From assembly GCA_021795715.1 (NCBI GenBank), contig JAJYPD010000006.1, positions 1-64,000 on the forward strand: DNA of 64,000 nucleotides. Reading direction: 5' to 3'. Each line of letters starts with the position of its first letter. Position 1 is the first letter of the stretch. The notes under the pieces are model-generated. The model saw nothing but the letters and a program-made list of their open reading frames with translations. It was not told the origin of the DNA and did not search any database. Positions 43,311 to 55,339 of the stretch are shown here, piece after piece. A program made the translations under genes and the position numbers. This DNA is from Pseudomonadota bacterium. Its GTDB lineage: Bacteria > Pseudomonadota > Gammaproteobacteria > Acidiferrobacterales > Acidiferrobacteraceae.

Positions 43311-44600
43311 ATGCAAGTATCCATTGAGGCCACCGGGGGGCTTTTACGCCGCATGACCGTGGCGGTTCCAGCGGCTCAGTTCGAGCAGGAATTCAGCGAG
43401 CGGCTAAAGCGTGCATCGCGTACAGCCAAGTTGCCCGGATTCCGGCCCGGGCGGGCACCCATCAAGATCGTTGAGGCCCAATACGGGGCCCAGATCCTCG
43501 ATGAGGTGGCGCAGGATCTGATGCGGGGCAGTTTTTATGAGGCGCTCACGCAGCAGGGACTGAAGATGGCCGGGGGGCCCGCGATCGAGCCCAGACCCGT
43601 CGTGCGCGGCCACGATATGGAGTACGTGGCAACCTTCGAGATCTATCCGGAAGTGGCGCGCCTCGATCTGAAGGAGGTCGAGGTGGAACGGCCGGTCTGC
43701 GCCATCACCGATGAGGACGTCAACCGCACCATCGACGTCATGCGCAAGCAGCGTGCGACCTGGAGCGCGGTGACGCGTCCGGCCGCCGACGGGGATCGCG
43801 TGACGATCGATTTTGCCGGGCGGATCGACGGCGAGGAGTTTCCGGGAGGCACCGCGCGGGGCCATCAGGTCGTCGTCGGTGCCGGGCGGTTGCTGGCGGA
43901 CTTCGAAGCGGCGCTGCGCGGCGCTGCGGCGGGTGAGACGCGCGAGGCGCGGGTGCATTTTCCCGCCGACTACGGTGTGGCGCATCTTGCCGGGCGCGAA
44001 GCGACTTTCACCATCACCGTCACCACGGTCGAGGAACCGGTGATGCCGGCTTTGGATGAGGCGTTTGCCCAATCCCTCGGCGTGACCGAGGGTGTCGATG
44101 CGCTGATCGCGGAAGTGCGGCAGAACCTGGAGCGCGAGGCGGCGCGGCGCATGCGTGAACATCTGAAGGGTGAGATATTCCGCAAACTGCGCGAAATCAA
44201 CCCGCTCGATCTGCCCAAGAGTCTCGTCGAGAGCGAGGCGGGACGGTTGCGTCAGAGTGCCGTCGAGACATTGCGCGCGCAAGGTGTTGCCACCGAGGCG
44301 CTGCCGGCCGACACGGGTGCGTTCCGCGATCGCGCCTCTGAACGGGTGGCGCTCGGGATCATTCTGGCGGAGGTGGCGCGCGACCGGCAACTGAAGGCCG
44401 AGCCGGCCAAGGTTCGTGTGCGTATCGAGGAGATGGCCGCCGATTATGATGAGCCGGGCCGGTTCGTGGAATGGTACTACAGCCAGCCCGAACGGGTGGC
44501 GGAGGCCGAATCGCTGGTGCTTGAGGACGAAGTGGTGACGCTGCTTGCGGCCGAGGCGCGCTTGCAGGACAAAGTCATGCGTTTTGAGGAGCTGGCTTAA
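43311..44600 (+). CDS. tig: Trigger factor
   Basis: Trigger factor is the ribosome-bound chaperone and prolyl isomerase for nascent chains. The 429-residue protein has the ribosome-docking signature GFRPGRAP at residues 43-50, an FKBP-like domain around residues 150-240 (GDRVTIDFAGRIDGEEFPGG) and a helical C-terminal chaperone domain. It begins the classical tig-clpP-clpX-lon order, separated from clpP by 27 bases, so folding and proteolysis genes are linked. Confidence 0.96.
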   Translation: MQVSIEATGGLLRRMTVAVPAAQFEQEFSERLKRASRTAKLPGFRPGRAPIKIVEAQYGAQILDEVAQDLMRGSFYEALTQQGLKMAGGPAIEPRPVVRGHDMEYVATFEIYPEVARLDLKEVEVERPVCAITDEDVNRTIDVMRKQRATWSAVTRPAADGDRVTIDFAGRIDGEEFPGGTARGHQVVVGAGRLLADFEAALRGAAAGETREARVHFPADYGVAHLAGREATFTITVTTVEEPVMPALDEAFAQSLGVTEGVDALIAEVRQNLEREAARRMREHLKGEIFRKLREINPLDLPKSLVESEAGRLRQSAVETLRAQGVATEALPADTGAFRDRASERVALGIILAEVARDRQLKAEPAKVRVRIEEMAADYDEPGRFVEWYYSQPERVAEAESLVLEDEVVTLLAAEARLQDKVMRFEELA

Positions 44601-44627
44601 ACATTGAGGAGTACCGGGATCATATCT

Positions 44628-45254
44628 ATGACGATGAAAGGCAGCACGGCGGATCTGGCACCGCAGGCTTTGGGGCTCGTGCCCATGGTCATCGAGACCA
44701 CGGGCCGTGGCGAGCGCGCCTACGACATCTACTCGCGGATGCTGAAGGAGCGCGTGATTTTCCTGGTGGGTCCGGTGGAGGACCACATGGCGAACCTGAT
44801 CGTCGCCCAGCTCCTCTTTCTTGAGTCGGAGAACCCGGACAAGGATATTCATGTCTACATCAATTCGCCCGGTGGCGCGGTGACGGCAGGGCTTGCCATA
44901 TACGATACAATGCAGTTCATCAAGCCCGATGTCAGTACCGTCTGCATCGGCCAGGCCGCAAGCATGGGGGCGGTCATCCTGGCGGGGGGCGCCAAAGGCA
45001 AGCGTTACGCCCTGCCGCATGCGCGCATGATGGTGCACCAACCATCAGGCGGCTTCCAGGGGCAGGCGACGGATATCGACATCCAGGCCCGGGAGATCCT
45101 GCGCGTTCGCGAACGTTTGAATCAGATCTTAGTCAAACATACGGGGCAGGACATAAAGAGGATCGAGCAGGATACGGAGCGTGATAACTTTATGGAAGGC
45201 CATGAGGCGCAATCTTACGGTCTGATTGACGCTGTGATCGACAAGCGTAAATAG
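44628..45254 (+). CDS. clpP: ATP-dependent Clp protease proteolytic subunit
   Basis: ClpP forms the tetradecameric serine protease chamber used with ClpX and ClpA. The catalytic triad is S112 (GQAASMGAV), H137 (MMVHQP) and D186 (ERDNFM), with the spacing of the E. coli enzyme. The 208 residues include a short propeptide before [25 protein letters not shown]-type sequence. The ATG at 44628 is the likely start although GAGGAG lies 16 bases upstream; a TTG at 44604 is less likely. Confidence 0.96.
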   Translation: MTMKGSTADLAPQALGLVPMVIETTGRGERAYDIYSRMLKERVIFLVGPVEDHMANLIVAQLLFLESENPDKDIHVYINSPGGAVTAGLAIYDTMQFIKPDVSTVCIGQAASMGAVILAGGAKGKRYALPHARMMVHQPSGGFQGQATDIDIQAREILRVRERLNQILVKHTGQDIKRIEQDTERDNFMEGHEAQSYGLIDAVIDKRK

Positions 45255-45324
45255 GGGGATATGCTAGGCTGGTATCATGAAGTGCGCTGCCGGGTAAGAG
45301 GTGGTCTATCAGTGAGGTTCGACG

Positions 45325-46617
45325 ATGGCAGATGATAAGCATGATGGTAAGGGTGAGAAGCTCTTGTATTGCTCCTTTTGCGGAAAGAGCCAGCACGAGG
45401 TGCGCAAGCTGATTGCTGGTCCGTCGGTGTTCGTCTGCGACGAGTGCGTGGAGCTGTGCAACGACATCATCCGCGAGGAAGTGCAGGAAGAAGTCGAGGT
45501 GGGACTGGCGCGCAACAAGTTTCCGAAGCCGCGCGAGATCAAGCAGATTCTCGACGAGTATGTGATCGGCCAGTCGAACGCCAAGAAGATCCTGTCCGTA
45601 GCGGTGTACAACCACTACAAGCGCATCGAGCACCAGGAAAAGATCGGTGATGTCGAGCTGTCGAAGAGCAATATCCTCCTGATCGGCCCGACCGGATCGG
45701 GCAAGACGTTGCTGGCCGAGACTTTGGCGCGCCTTCTGAATGTGCCGTTTACGATCGCAGATGCCACGACCCTGACCGAGGCGGGCTATGTCGGCGAGGA
45801 CGTCGAGAACATCATTCAAAAGCTGCTGCAAAAGTGCGACTACGACGTCGAGAAGGCACAGACAGGTATCGTCTACATCGACGAGATCGACAAGATTTCC
45901 CGCAAGTCGGACAATCCGTCGATCACCCGGGATGTATCCGGCGAAGGCGTGCAACAGGCGCTTTTGAAGCTGATCGAAGGAACGGTGGCCTCGGTGCCGC
46001 CGCAGGGCGGTCGCAAGCATCCGCAACAGGAATTCCTGCAGGTGGATACGCGCAACATCCTGTTCATCTGCGGCGGGGCCTTCTCCGGGCTTGAGAAAAT
46101 CATCCAGGATCGTTCGGAAAAGAGCGGCATTGGCTTCAATGCGGAAATCAAGAGCCGCACGGCCAGCAAGCGCGCAAGCGACGTGTTCCGCGGGGTGGAA
46201 CCGGAGGATTTGATCAAGTTCGGCCTGATCCCCGAGTTCGTCGGCCGCCTGCCGGTGGTCGCGGTGCTAGACGAACTCGACGAAGCGGCCCTGATCCAGA
46301 TCCTGACGGAGCCGAAGAACGCGCTGATCAAGCAGTACCAGAAGCTGTTCAAACTCGAGGGTGTGGATCTCGAGGTGCGCGAGGATGCGCTCATACGCGT
46401 GGCACGCCGCGCCATGGAGCGCAAGACGGGCGCCCGCGGGCTGCGTTCGATCCTGGAAAGCGTACTGCTCGACATCATGTTCGATCTGCCGTCGCTTGAG
46501 CGCGTAAAGAAGGTCGTGATCGATGAGGGCGTCATTGCCGATACGAGCAAGCCCTTGCTGATCTACGCGGATCATGACGAACAGGGCAGCCCCAAGCGGG
46601 CGTCGACCCGTCCCTAG
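45325..46617 (+). CDS. clpX: ATP-dependent Clp protease ATP-binding subunit
   Basis: ClpX is the AAA+ unfoldase that feeds ClpP. The 430-residue protein has the N-terminal zinc finger (CSFCGKS and CDECVELC), Walker A GPTGSGKT near residue 122, Walker [11 protein letters not shown], the pore loop GYVGEDVE and the ARDGS-region-like RKSGIGF/IGF loop that docks on ClpP. It is 70 bases downstream of clpP and ahead of lon. Confidence 0.96.
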   Translation: MADDKHDGKGEKLLYCSFCGKSQHEVRKLIAGPSVFVCDECVELCNDIIREEVQEEVEVGLARNKFPKPREIKQILDEYVIGQSNAKKILSVAVYNHYKRIEHQEKIGDVELSKSNILLIGPTGSGKTLLAETLARLLNVPFTIADATTLTEAGYVGEDVENIIQKLLQKCDYDVEKAQTGIVYIDEIDKISRKSDNPSITRDVSGEGVQQALLKLIEGTVASVPPQGGRKHPQQEFLQVDTRNILFICGGAFSGLEKIIQDRSEKSGIGFNAEIKSRTASKRASDVFRGVEPEDLIKFGLIPEFVGRLPVVAVLDELDEAALIQILTEPKNALIKQYQKLFKLEGVDLEVREDALIRVARRAMERKTGARGLRSILESVLLDIMFDLPSLERVKKVVIDEGVIADTSKPLLIYADHDEQGSPKRASTRP

Positions 46618-46645
46618 TCGACCCCCAGACAGACAGCAGAACCCG

Positions 46646-46667
46646 CCCGCAGGCGCATGCCCGCGGG
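46646..46667 (+). terminator. Hairpin between clpX and lon
   Basis: CCCGC-a-GGC (46646-46654) pairs with GCC-c-GCGGG (46659-46667) around GCAT with one mismatch. No T-run follows, so it may attenuate or protect the clpX transcript rather than end it. Confidence 0.35.
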
Positions 46668-46680
46668 TGGCGTACCGGCC

Positions 46681-46708
46681 TTGATTTCCGGTCCCGCGGG
46701 CCCATAAT
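46681..46708 (+). promoter_or_regulatory. Promoter of lon, with sigma-70 and partial sigma-32 character
   Basis: TTGATT at 46681-46686 and CATAAT at 46703-46708, 16 bases apart, fit sigma-70. The same DNA reads CTTGATT and GCCCATAAT, close to the sigma-32 consensus. Lon is heat-induced in E. coli, so overlapping control is plausible. Confidence 0.5.
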
Positions 46709-46771
46709 CGGTATGCTGCGGGCTTTTTGCCCGGGGCTTCACCTTGGCGGACTCCGCCACACGAGGTTTTC

Positions 46772-49186
<2,415 letters not shown>

Positions 49187-49197
49187 CGCACCTTGCC

Positions 49198-49226
49198 TTG
49201 ACAGTGGCAGGGGCCGCTTGTATAAC
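49198..49226 (+). promoter_or_regulatory. Strong sigma-70 promoter of hup
   Basis: A perfect TTGACA at 49198-49203, a 17-base spacer and TATAAC at 49221-49226 lie about 60 bases before the GTG of the HU gene. This is the best sigma-70 match in the window and fits an abundant protein; the tRNA genes downstream may be read from it too. Confidence 0.8.
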
Positions 49227-49288
49227 GGCTCTCTGCCACGTAATCGGTCAGAGATGGGTCGGGCCGGGATATCCGAAGGGGGAGAGAA

Positions 49289-49561
49289 GTGAATAAATCA
49301 GAACTGATCGAAAAGGTCATGGAGACCGCCGAACTCACGAAAACCCAGGCGGCGCGCGCAGTGGATGCCGTGTTTGACACGATCACGGAGGCTTTGCGCG
49401 ACGGGCAGACCATCAATCTGGTGGGCTTTGGGACATTCTCCGTGGGCGAACGGGCGGCACGCAGCGGCCGCAATCCGCGTACGGGCGAGGTCATCGACAT
49501 CGCCGCATCCCGCAATCCTCGATTCAAGGCTGGTAAAGGTCTGAAGGATGCCGTAAATTAG
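49289..49561 (+). CDS. hup: DNA-binding protein HU
   Basis: HU is the small dimeric nucleoid protein that bends DNA. The 90-residue product has the helical N-terminus [17 protein letters not shown] and the beta-arm RNPRTGE with the DNA-intercalating proline ([17 protein letters not shown]). It resembles HU-beta. The start is GTG at 49289 after GGGGGAGAGA. It follows lon as in E. coli and many proteobacteria. Confidence 0.95.
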   Translation: MNKSELIEKVMETAELTKTQAARAVDAVFDTITEALRDGQTINLVGFGTFSVGERAARSGRNPRTGEVIDIAASRNPRFKAGKGLKDAVN

Positions 49562-49593
49562 CGGCCCTCGGGTGGGGAGACCCGCCGTTGTCC

Positions 49594-49669
49594 GGGTGCT
49601 TAGCTCAGCTGGTAGAGCGTCGCCCTTACAAGGCGAATGTCGGGGGTTCGAACCCCTCAGCACCCACCA
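49594..49669 (+). tRNA. tRNA-Val (anticodon TAC)
   Basis: The 76-base cloverleaf has acceptor GGGTGCT/AGCACCC, D arm with CAGCTGGTAGAG, anticodon stem TCGCC/GGCGA with loop CTTACAA (anticodon TAC), T loop TTCGAAC and encoded CCA. It is 12 bases before tRNA-Asp, so both are probably one transcript. Confidence 0.97.
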
Positions 49670-49681
49670 TAAGTTGTGCCT

Positions 49682-49758
49682 GGAGTGGTAGTTCAGTTGG
49701 TTAGAATACCGGCCTGTCACGCCGGGGGTCGCGGGTTCGAGTCCCGTCCACTCCGCCA
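49682..49758 (+). tRNA. tRNA-Asp (anticodon GTC)
   Basis: The 77-base cloverleaf has acceptor GGAGTGG/CCACTCC, D arm with CAGTTGGTTAGA, anticodon loop CTGTCAC (anticodon GTC), T loop TTCGAGT and encoded GCCA end. Confidence 0.97.
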
Positions 49759-49797
49759 TTTCTCAAGGACGGGCGTCAGAAGGAGGCCTGTCGTTTC

Positions 49798-51708
49798 ATG
49801 TTAAACACCTTACGTGACAAGACCCAGGGCCTGATCGGTGCGGTCCTGCTCGTGGTCTTGGTCGTGCCGTTCGTCCTCTGGGGTGTCAGTTCCTATTTCA
49901 GCGGATCGGCGACGACGTATGTGGCGCGCGGCCATGGCTTGCGCATCACCCGCGTCCAGTTCGAGCAGACCCTCGCCGAACAGCGCGCGGCGATGGAGGC
50001 GACGTTCGGCAAGGAACTCAATCCCGCCGTGTTGAGCAGCCAGCGCTTCAAGAAGGAAGTGCTGACGGGCCTTGTCAATAAGACTTTGCTTTTACACGAC
50101 GCCGCGCATGCCGGATACAAGGTCAGCCCGGTCGCCCTCGCGGAAGAAATCCGCCACGTGCCCGCCTTTCGCGTCAACGGGGCCTTCAGTGAGGCGCGCT
50201 ACCAGCAGCTGCTGCAAGCCGAGGGCATGACGCCCGCGCGCTTTGAACAGCGTGTGCGTGACCTGACCATCCTGAATGAAGTCAAGGTCGGTCTGCTTGC
50301 CAGCGCGTTCGTGCCCCGGCCGACGGCGCAGCGGGCCATCGCTTTGCTGGCGCAGCGCCGTGCGGTCGCCTATACGGTGGTTTCGCCCGACGCCTACGCC
50401 TCGCATATTACAGTCAGTCCCGCGCAGATCGCCCGGTTCTACGCGAAGCACACTGGGGACTTTCGTTTGCCGCAGCAGGTGCGTGTCGATTATGTCCTGT
50501 TGTCGCCGCAGACGATTGCGCACCACATGAACGGCAAGGCCATCGCCACGAGCACGCTGAAGCGGGCCTACGAACGGCACCTGTCGCTGTTCGTTCAGCC
50601 GCAGGCGCGGCTGGCGGCACATATTCTGATCGCGCTGCCTGCGCATCCAACCGCGGCCCAGGTGGCGGCCGCCAAGGCGAAACTCGCGGCGGTGCGCGCG
50701 CGGATCCTGCATGGCGCTTCGTTTGCCGCCATGGCCCGCCAGTATTCGCAGGATACGAGCACCGCGGCCCAGGGGGGGCGGTTGGGTTATGTAACGCGCG
50801 CCGATCTGTCCAAACCCGTGGCCAAGGCGCTGTTTGCGCTGCCCCTGGACGGAATCAGTCAGCCGGTGCAGGGGCAATCCGGTGTTCATCTCCTGAAAGT
50901 GCTCGCGATCCGTCCGGCGGTGCAGACGCGCTTTGCGCAGGCGCGGGCGGCACTCGTGCGGATGGTGTTGCGTGAGCGGGCCAATCGCCGCCTCTACCGA
51001 TTGTCCGAACGGCTGCGCAACAAGGCGTTCGAGCACCCCCACAGTCTGATGCCGGCGGCCAAGGCGGTGGGTCTCGATGTGCATCAGAGCGGGTGGTTTA
51101 CCCGCGCTTGCGGCACCGGGATTGCGGCGTTACCGAAAGTGGTGGCGGCCGTGTTTGCGCCCAAGGTACTGGCGGGCCATCGCAATACGCATGCCATTCC
51201 GGTGGGGGAAAACGCCATTTTGGTGGCGCATGTGGTGGCGCGTAAGGCGGCCCGTAGCAAGCCGCTTGCCGCCGTCCGCGGCCAGATCGTACGGATGCTC
51301 CGTAGCGCCCAGGCGCGTGAGCACGCCAAAGCCGTGGCGGCGGCGCTCGTTCAGGCGGTGGGCAAAGGGCGGCCCTTTGCAGAGGCGGCGCGGCAACTTG
51401 GGCTCGTGGTGCGCCAACCTGCACCGTTTGGCGTAAAAACCCATCATGTGGCGCCTGCCCTGCGTGAGGCCATTTTCGCGGCGCCCCAGCCGGCAAAAGC
51501 CGCCGCCCAGGCGGTACCGCTCGCCCATGGGCAGGTGGCGGTCTTTGTGCTAGAGCGCGTCATGCTGGGCAATCCGACGACGCATCCGCGGCTTGTCGCC
51601 AAGACCACGAATCTGCTGAACAACGCCTCGGGTATCGACGCCTATCTGGCGTACGTGAAGACCCTGCGGGCACGCGCCCATGTCCATCTGAATGTTGGCC
51701 AGCTATAG
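49798..51708 (+). CDS. ppiD: PpiD/SurA-type periplasmic peptidyl-prolyl isomerase
   Basis: PpiD is an inner-membrane-anchored chaperone for proteins leaving the translocon. The 636-residue protein has one N-terminal membrane helix (about residues 12-33), a SurA-N-like helical domain, and a parvulin domain around residues 268-375 (ARLAAHILIALP, FAAMARQYSQDTSTAAQGGRLGYVTR). The C-terminal third is long and alanine-rich, resembling the family only weakly. Position after lon and hup is classical for ppiD. The gene is converging on fabI and is followed by a strong hairpin. Confidence 0.9.
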   Translation: MLNTLRDKTQGLIGAVLLVVLVVPFVLWGVSSYFSGSATTYVARGHGLRITRVQFEQTLAEQRAAMEATFGKELNPAVLSSQRFKKEVLTGLVNKTLLLHDAAHAGYKVSPVALAEEIRHVPAFRVNGAFSEARYQQLLQAEGMTPARFEQRVRDLTILNEVKVGLLASAFVPRPTAQRAIALLAQRRAVAYTVVSPDAYASHITVSPAQIARFYAKHTGDFRLPQQVRVDYVLLSPQTIAHHMNGKAIATSTLKRAYERHLSLFVQPQARLAAHILIALPAHPTAAQVAAAKAKLAAVRARILHGASFAAMARQYSQDTSTAAQGGRLGYVTRADLSKPVAKALFALPLDGISQPVQGQSGVHLLKVLAIRPAVQTRFAQARAALVRMVLRERANRRLYRLSERLRNKAFEHPHSLMPAAKAVGLDVHQSGWFTRACGTGIAALPKVVAAVFAPKVLAGHRNTHAIPVGENAILVAHVVARKAARSKPLAAVRGQIVRMLRSAQAREHAKAVAAALVQAVGKGRPFAEAARQLGLVVRQPAPFGVKTHHVAPALREAIFAAPQPAKAAAQAVPLAHGQVAVFVLERVMLGNPTTHPRLVAKTTNLLNNASGIDAYLAYVKTLRARAHVHLNVGQL

Positions 51709-51721
51709 GCCATAGGATGGC

Positions 51722-51745
51722 GGCGTGCGGGCGGCCCCGCACGCC
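51722..51745. terminator. Strong GC hairpin between ppiD and fabI
   Basis: GGCGTGCGGG (51722-51731) pairs perfectly with CCCGCACGCC (51736-51745) around CGGC. It lies between converging genes and may stop both transcripts. No real T-run follows on either strand, so it is not a textbook Rho-independent terminator. Confidence 0.5.
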
Positions 51746-51778
51746 TTCCCCAACATCTATGTCATGCGAAAGCCGCGG

Positions 51779-52570
51779 CTAGACGGCTGCACCCGGCATG
51801 CCGACGATGTGGTAACCGCAGTCGACGTAGAGGATTTCGCCCGTGATGCCCGAGGCGAGGTCAGAGGAAAGAAACGCGGCCGCATTACCCACTTCCTCGA
51901 TGGTCACGCCGCGGTGCAGCGGTGCACTGTTTTCATAGTAGTCGAGCATTTTGCGCAGATCGCTGATACCGGCGGCCGCCAGGGTCTTGATGGGGCCTGC
52001 GGAAATGCCGTTTACGCGCACGTTGTGGGCGCCGAGGCTCTGTGCCAGGTAGCGGACATTGGCCTCGAGACTTGCCTTTGCCAGCCCCATCACATTGTAA
52101 TGCGGGATGACGCGGACCGCGCCCAGATAGGAGAGCGTGAGCACGGATCCCTGTCGCGCGATGAGCATGGGCCGCGCGGCCTTGGTGACCGCCGCCAGGC
52201 TGTATGAACTGATGTTGTGCGCCTCCAGGAAACCTTCCCGGGTTACCGAATCCAGATAATCCCCCTCCAGCTGCTCCTTGGGAGCAAAGGCCACCGAGTG
52301 GACGAGGATGTCCAGACCATCCGGCCAGTGTTTCTGCAGCTTGGCGAAGGCCTGTTCGATTTCCTCGTCATGCGCCACATCACAGGGTAAAAGCAGGTCG
52401 CTGTTGGTTTGGGCCGCCAGATTCTGGATGCGGCTCAAGATCTTTTCGTTTTGGTATGTATAGGCAATTTCGGCGCCCTCCCGATGCATGGCCTGTGCCA
52501 CGCCCCAGGCGATCGAGCGCTCATTGAGGGCGCCCAGAATCAACGCCTTCTTACCCGTCAAAAATCCCAT
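51779..52570 (-). CDS. fabI: Enoyl-[acyl-carrier-protein] reductase (NADH)
   Basis: FabI reduces enoyl-ACP in the last step of fatty acid elongation. The 263-residue short-chain reductase shows the cofactor loop [25 protein letters not shown], and the catalytic residues Y148, Y158 and K165 (YNVMGLAKA). AAGGGGA precedes the ATG. It is the last gene of a minus-strand run after the mltD-like gene (71-base gap). Confidence 0.96.
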   Translation of the reverse strand: MGFLTGKKALILGALNERSIAWGVAQAMHREGAEIAYTYQNEKILSRIQNLAAQTNSDLLLPCDVAHDEEIEQAFAKLQKHWPDGLDILVHSVAFAPKEQLEGDYLDSVTREGFLEAHNISSYSLAAVTKAARPMLIARQGSVLTLSYLGAVRVIPHYNVMGLAKASLEANVRYLAQSLGAHNVRVNGISAGPIKTLAAAGISDLRKMLDYYENSAPLHRGVTIEEVGNAAAFLSSDLASGITGEILYVDCGYHIVGMPGAAV

Positions 52571-52640
52571 GACATGTCCCCTTTACAAGCACTAACGGCT
52601 TTTGCAGTCCCAAATGGTAACGCGAGGCGAGGGTTACGTG

Positions 52641-54503
52641 CTATTCGGAGACTCGATTTGCAGCTTCCGCTGTTGCAACCATGGATGGCGGTTCCCAAAT
52701 AAGGATGCGTTGACCCAGGTGCAGTATACCACGGACGTGGCTGTTCCAATGCTCGAGCTGGCTTACGTAGACGCGGTAGCGTTGTGCGATGCTCCAGAGG
52801 GTGTCACCCGGGCGGACCCGATGGATGATGCGTACGCGCCCTTGGCCGTTCCGGGCCAGCGCCAGCCGTACGCCACCGGCGCCGCGGCCCGGGATACGCA
52901 GGGGTTGACCGACTTGCAGAAAAGGACTGTAGAGGTGGTTGACCGACATGATCGAGGCGACGCTTACCCCATACTGCTGGGCGATGCCATAGAGGGTGTC
53001 GCCGGGCTGGACGTGGAAGACCGCCCCCTGGCCGTGACGGACGAGGGCGACACGCACACCGCTTTCCGCACCCGGGATCCGCAGCACCTCGCCGACGCGC
53101 AGCAAAGGATTGTAGAGATGATTCGTTGACATGATCGAGGCCACGCTCACCCCATACTGCTGGGCGATGCCATAGAGGGTGTCGCCGGGCTGGACGCGGA
53201 ATAATCCGGGCCCTGCATTGTTGCGGGCCACAGCCACCTGCGGCTGACCTTCACGGCGGATGACCAGGCGCCGTCCGGCGACCGGTATCAGCAGGCCCTG
53301 GCCGACGCGCAGAAACGTGTTGTAGAGATGATTCGTCGACATGATCGCCTGCACGCTGACGCCGTATTCCGCGGCGATGTCGTCGAGCGTATTGCCTGGC
53401 CGGACGATGTAGCGGGCCCATTGCATGCGGTCTTGCGGCGGCAGCTGGCTCAAGCCTTCGAGCAACGCCGCCTTGGTCGCCACCGGCACGAGGATCGTCT
53501 GCGGTCCATGGGGCGCGGTCGCCCAGCGCCGGTAACCCGGATTGATCGCGTACAGCTGCTTGAGCGACATGTTGGCGAGACGGGCCACGACGCTGAGATC
53601 GATCTGTGAGCCCGCATTGACGCGCACGAAATAGGGGCTGTTGGGAATGTCGCGCAGCTGAAGACCGAATTTCTGCGGATCGCGCACGATGTTCACGAAC
53701 GCCATCAGTTTGGGCACATAGTGTTCGGTCTGCAGGGGCAGCCGCAACTGGGCGTAGTGGGTGCCAAGGCCCAGGGCCTGATTGTGCGCGATGGCCTGCT
53801 GGACCGTGCCTTCTCCGGCGTTGTAGGCGGCAAGCGCCAGATCCCAGCTGTGAAATTCCTTATGTAACGCCTGCAGGTAGTCGAGCGCGGCATTGGTCGA
53901 GGCGATGATGTCGCGTTCGCCGTTGTACCACCAGTTCGATTTCAGTCCCCACAGGCGGCCGGTCGCGGGCTCGAACTGCCACAGACCGATCGCTGCCGAC
54001 CGGGAATAGGCTTCTGGCGAATAACCGCTTTCAATAGCCGGCAGCAGCGCGATTTCCATCGGCATGTTGCGCTTCTGCACGTCCTCCACGATCTGGTAGA
54101 GGTAGAGATTCGCCCGCTGCAGCATGCGTTCAACATATTGAGGATTGTCGACGAACCATTGCTCGTAGCGTGCAACCAGCGGCCCACCCATCACCGGCAT
54201 GCGGAACCCGGCGCGGATGCGCTGCCACAGGTTCATGTAATGGGGGTCGCTCGTATCTTCCAACACCGCCGTTCCCGTCGGCGGGGGCACCGGTTCGACG
54301 GGACATTGAGTCTTCGTGGCGGATGGTCCCGTGCTGGTTACCGTGATCCGGGGCCGCGGGTTGTTGTCCGGTGACGGCCCCGCGGCGGTGGCTTCGGCAG
54401 CGCCGAACGAATGGAGTGGAGTGGTGGCGCAACCGACCAACCCCATAAGGGTCGTAGCGACACTGGTCAGACGCAAAACGCCCTTAAAAGATACGGTTGC
54501 CAT
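52641..54503 (-). CDS. mltD: Membrane-bound lytic murein transglycosylase D-like lipoprotein with four LysM repeats
   Basis: MltD cleaves peptidoglycan glycan strands with formation of anhydro-muramic ends. The 620-residue product has a lipoprotein signal with lipobox LVGC, an SLT domain around residues 130-300 with catalytic glutamate in ALLPAIESGYSPEAYS and AAIGLWQFEP, AAYNAGEGTV, and four LysM cell-wall modules of about 45 residues (from VRPGNTLDDIA onward, then two nearly identical FxVQPGDTLYGIAQQYG units, then HRVRPGDTLWSIAQRY). A TTG ten codons in (at 54476) preceded by AAGGG would also leave a good lipoprotein signal. Confidence 0.9.
   Translation of the reverse strand: MATVSFKGVLRLTSVATTLMGLVGCATTPLHSFGAAEATAAGPSPDNNPRPRITVTSTGPSATKTQCPVEPVPPPTGTAVLEDTSDPHYMNLWQRIRAGFRMPVMGGPLVARYEQWFVDNPQYVERMLQRANLYLYQIVEDVQKRNMPMEIALLPAIESGYSPEAYSRSAAIGLWQFEPATGRLWGLKSNWWYNGERDIIASTNAALDYLQALHKEFHSWDLALAAYNAGEGTVQQAIAHNQALGLGTHYAQLRLPLQTEHYVPKLMAFVNIVRDPQKFGLQLRDIPNSPYFVRVNAGSQIDLSVVARLANMSLKQLYAINPGYRRWATAPHGPQTILVPVATKAALLEGLSQLPPQDRMQWARYIVRPGNTLDDIAAEYGVSVQAIMSTNHLYNTFLRVGQGLLIPVAGRRLVIRREGQPQVAVARNNAGPGLFRVQPGDTLYGIAQQYGVSVASIMSTNHLYNPLLRVGEVLRIPGAESGVRVALVRHGQGAVFHVQPGDTLYGIAQQYGVSVASIMSVNHLYSPFLQVGQPLRIPGRGAGGVRLALARNGQGRVRIIHRVRPGDTLWSIAQRYRVYVSQLEHWNSHVRGILHLGQRILIWEPPSMVATAEAANRVSE
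52945..53196 (-). repeat. Near-identical LysM direct repeat in the mltD-like gene
   Basis: Two copies offset by exactly 183 bases (61 codons) encode LysM modules two and three. A 47-base block at 52967-53013 is identical to 53150-53196. Flanking bases also match with a few changes. The likeness at DNA level points to recent duplication or gene conversion. Confidence 0.8.
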
Positions 54504-54511
54504 GGTTTGAG

Positions 54512-54540
54512 ACTATAGGAAATGGCGAGCTCGGCGTCAA
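54512..54540 (-). promoter_or_regulatory. Sigma-70 promoter of the mltD-like gene
   Basis: On the minus strand TTGACG (54540-54535), a 17-base spacer and TATAGT (54517-54512) each match five of six. The transcription start would fall near 54505, only a few bases before the ATG at 54503, which makes the transcript nearly leaderless unless a downstream TTG is used. Confidence 0.7.
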
Positions 54541-54546
54541 CGATTT

Positions 54547-55317
54547 CTATCCTTGAAAATCATCCTTCCAGCGCCGTAGTGTAGCGAAGAAGGCTGCGTC
54601 CGTATCGGACTTTGGTCCGCCAAGACGCGCGACGTGTGCACGCAGGCTCGCATGGTGCGTGCGCAGAAAGGGATTGATCCGCCGTTCGTCGGCTATGGTG
54701 CTCGGGAGGGTCGGCTGACCGGCGTCGCGCAACCGGCGGGCGCGTTGGGCGTAATGCAGGATGTCGTCGTTATCCGGTTCGACGTGCCGGGCAAAGCGCA
54801 GATTCGAGATCGTATACTCGTGCGCGCAGTACACGCGGGTCTGCGGCGGGAGCGCCGCAAGCCGCATGAGGGAGGCGTGCATCTGAAAGGCGGTACCCTC
54901 GAAAAGCCGTCCGCACCCCGCGGAAAACAGCGTGTCTCCGCAAAACAGCCGCTCATCGGATAGGTAGGCCACATGGCCGCGTGTGTGTCCCGGCACCTCG
55001 AGGACGCGAAAGGTGGCGACGGACGTATCGAAAACCTGGCCGTCGCGGACACCCACGGTGGTTCCGGGGATCGCTTCGGCGGCCGGCGCGTACACGGGGA
55101 TGCGGTAGCGCGCCGCGAGCGCCTCTATGCCGCCTGTGTGATCCCCATGATGGTGTGTGCACAAAATGAGCGCCGGGTGCAATCCGCGCCGTTCTACGGC
55201 GTCGATGACGGGCTCGGCGAGACCCGGATCGACGATCGCCACGTCGCGAGGTTCCGGTCCCGGGACAAGCCAGATATAGTTATCCCGAAAGGCGGGAACC
55301 GCGAGGGCGTCGTCCAT
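54547..55317 (-). CDS. gloB: Hydroxyacylglutathione hydrolase (glyoxalase II)
   Basis: GloB hydrolyses S-lactoylglutathione to lactate and glutathione in methylglyoxal detoxification. The 256-residue metallo-beta-lactamase-fold enzyme has the metal motif THHHGDH at residues 54-60, VPGHTRGHVAYL, FCGDTLFSAGCGRLFEG and the C-terminal glutathione-binding AHEYT and RINPF. I chose the ATG at 55317 since the upstream ATG at 55341 overlaps the divergent gene's start. Divergence from a methyltransferase gene is the same arrangement as gloB/yafS in E. coli. Confidence 0.94.
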   Translation of the reverse strand: MDDALAVPAFRDNYIWLVPGPEPRDVAIVDPGLAEPVIDAVERRGLHPALILCTHHHGDHTGGIEALAARYRIPVYAPAAEAIPGTTVGVRDGQVFDTSVATFRVLEVPGHTRGHVAYLSDERLFCGDTLFSAGCGRLFEGTAFQMHASLMRLAALPPQTRVYCAHEYTISNLRFARHVEPDNDDILHYAQRARRLRDAGQPTLPSTIADERRINPFLRTHHASLRAHVARLGGPKSDTDAAFFATLRRWKDDFQG

Positions 55318-55339
55318 GCGGCGAGTGTGAGGGTAGACC

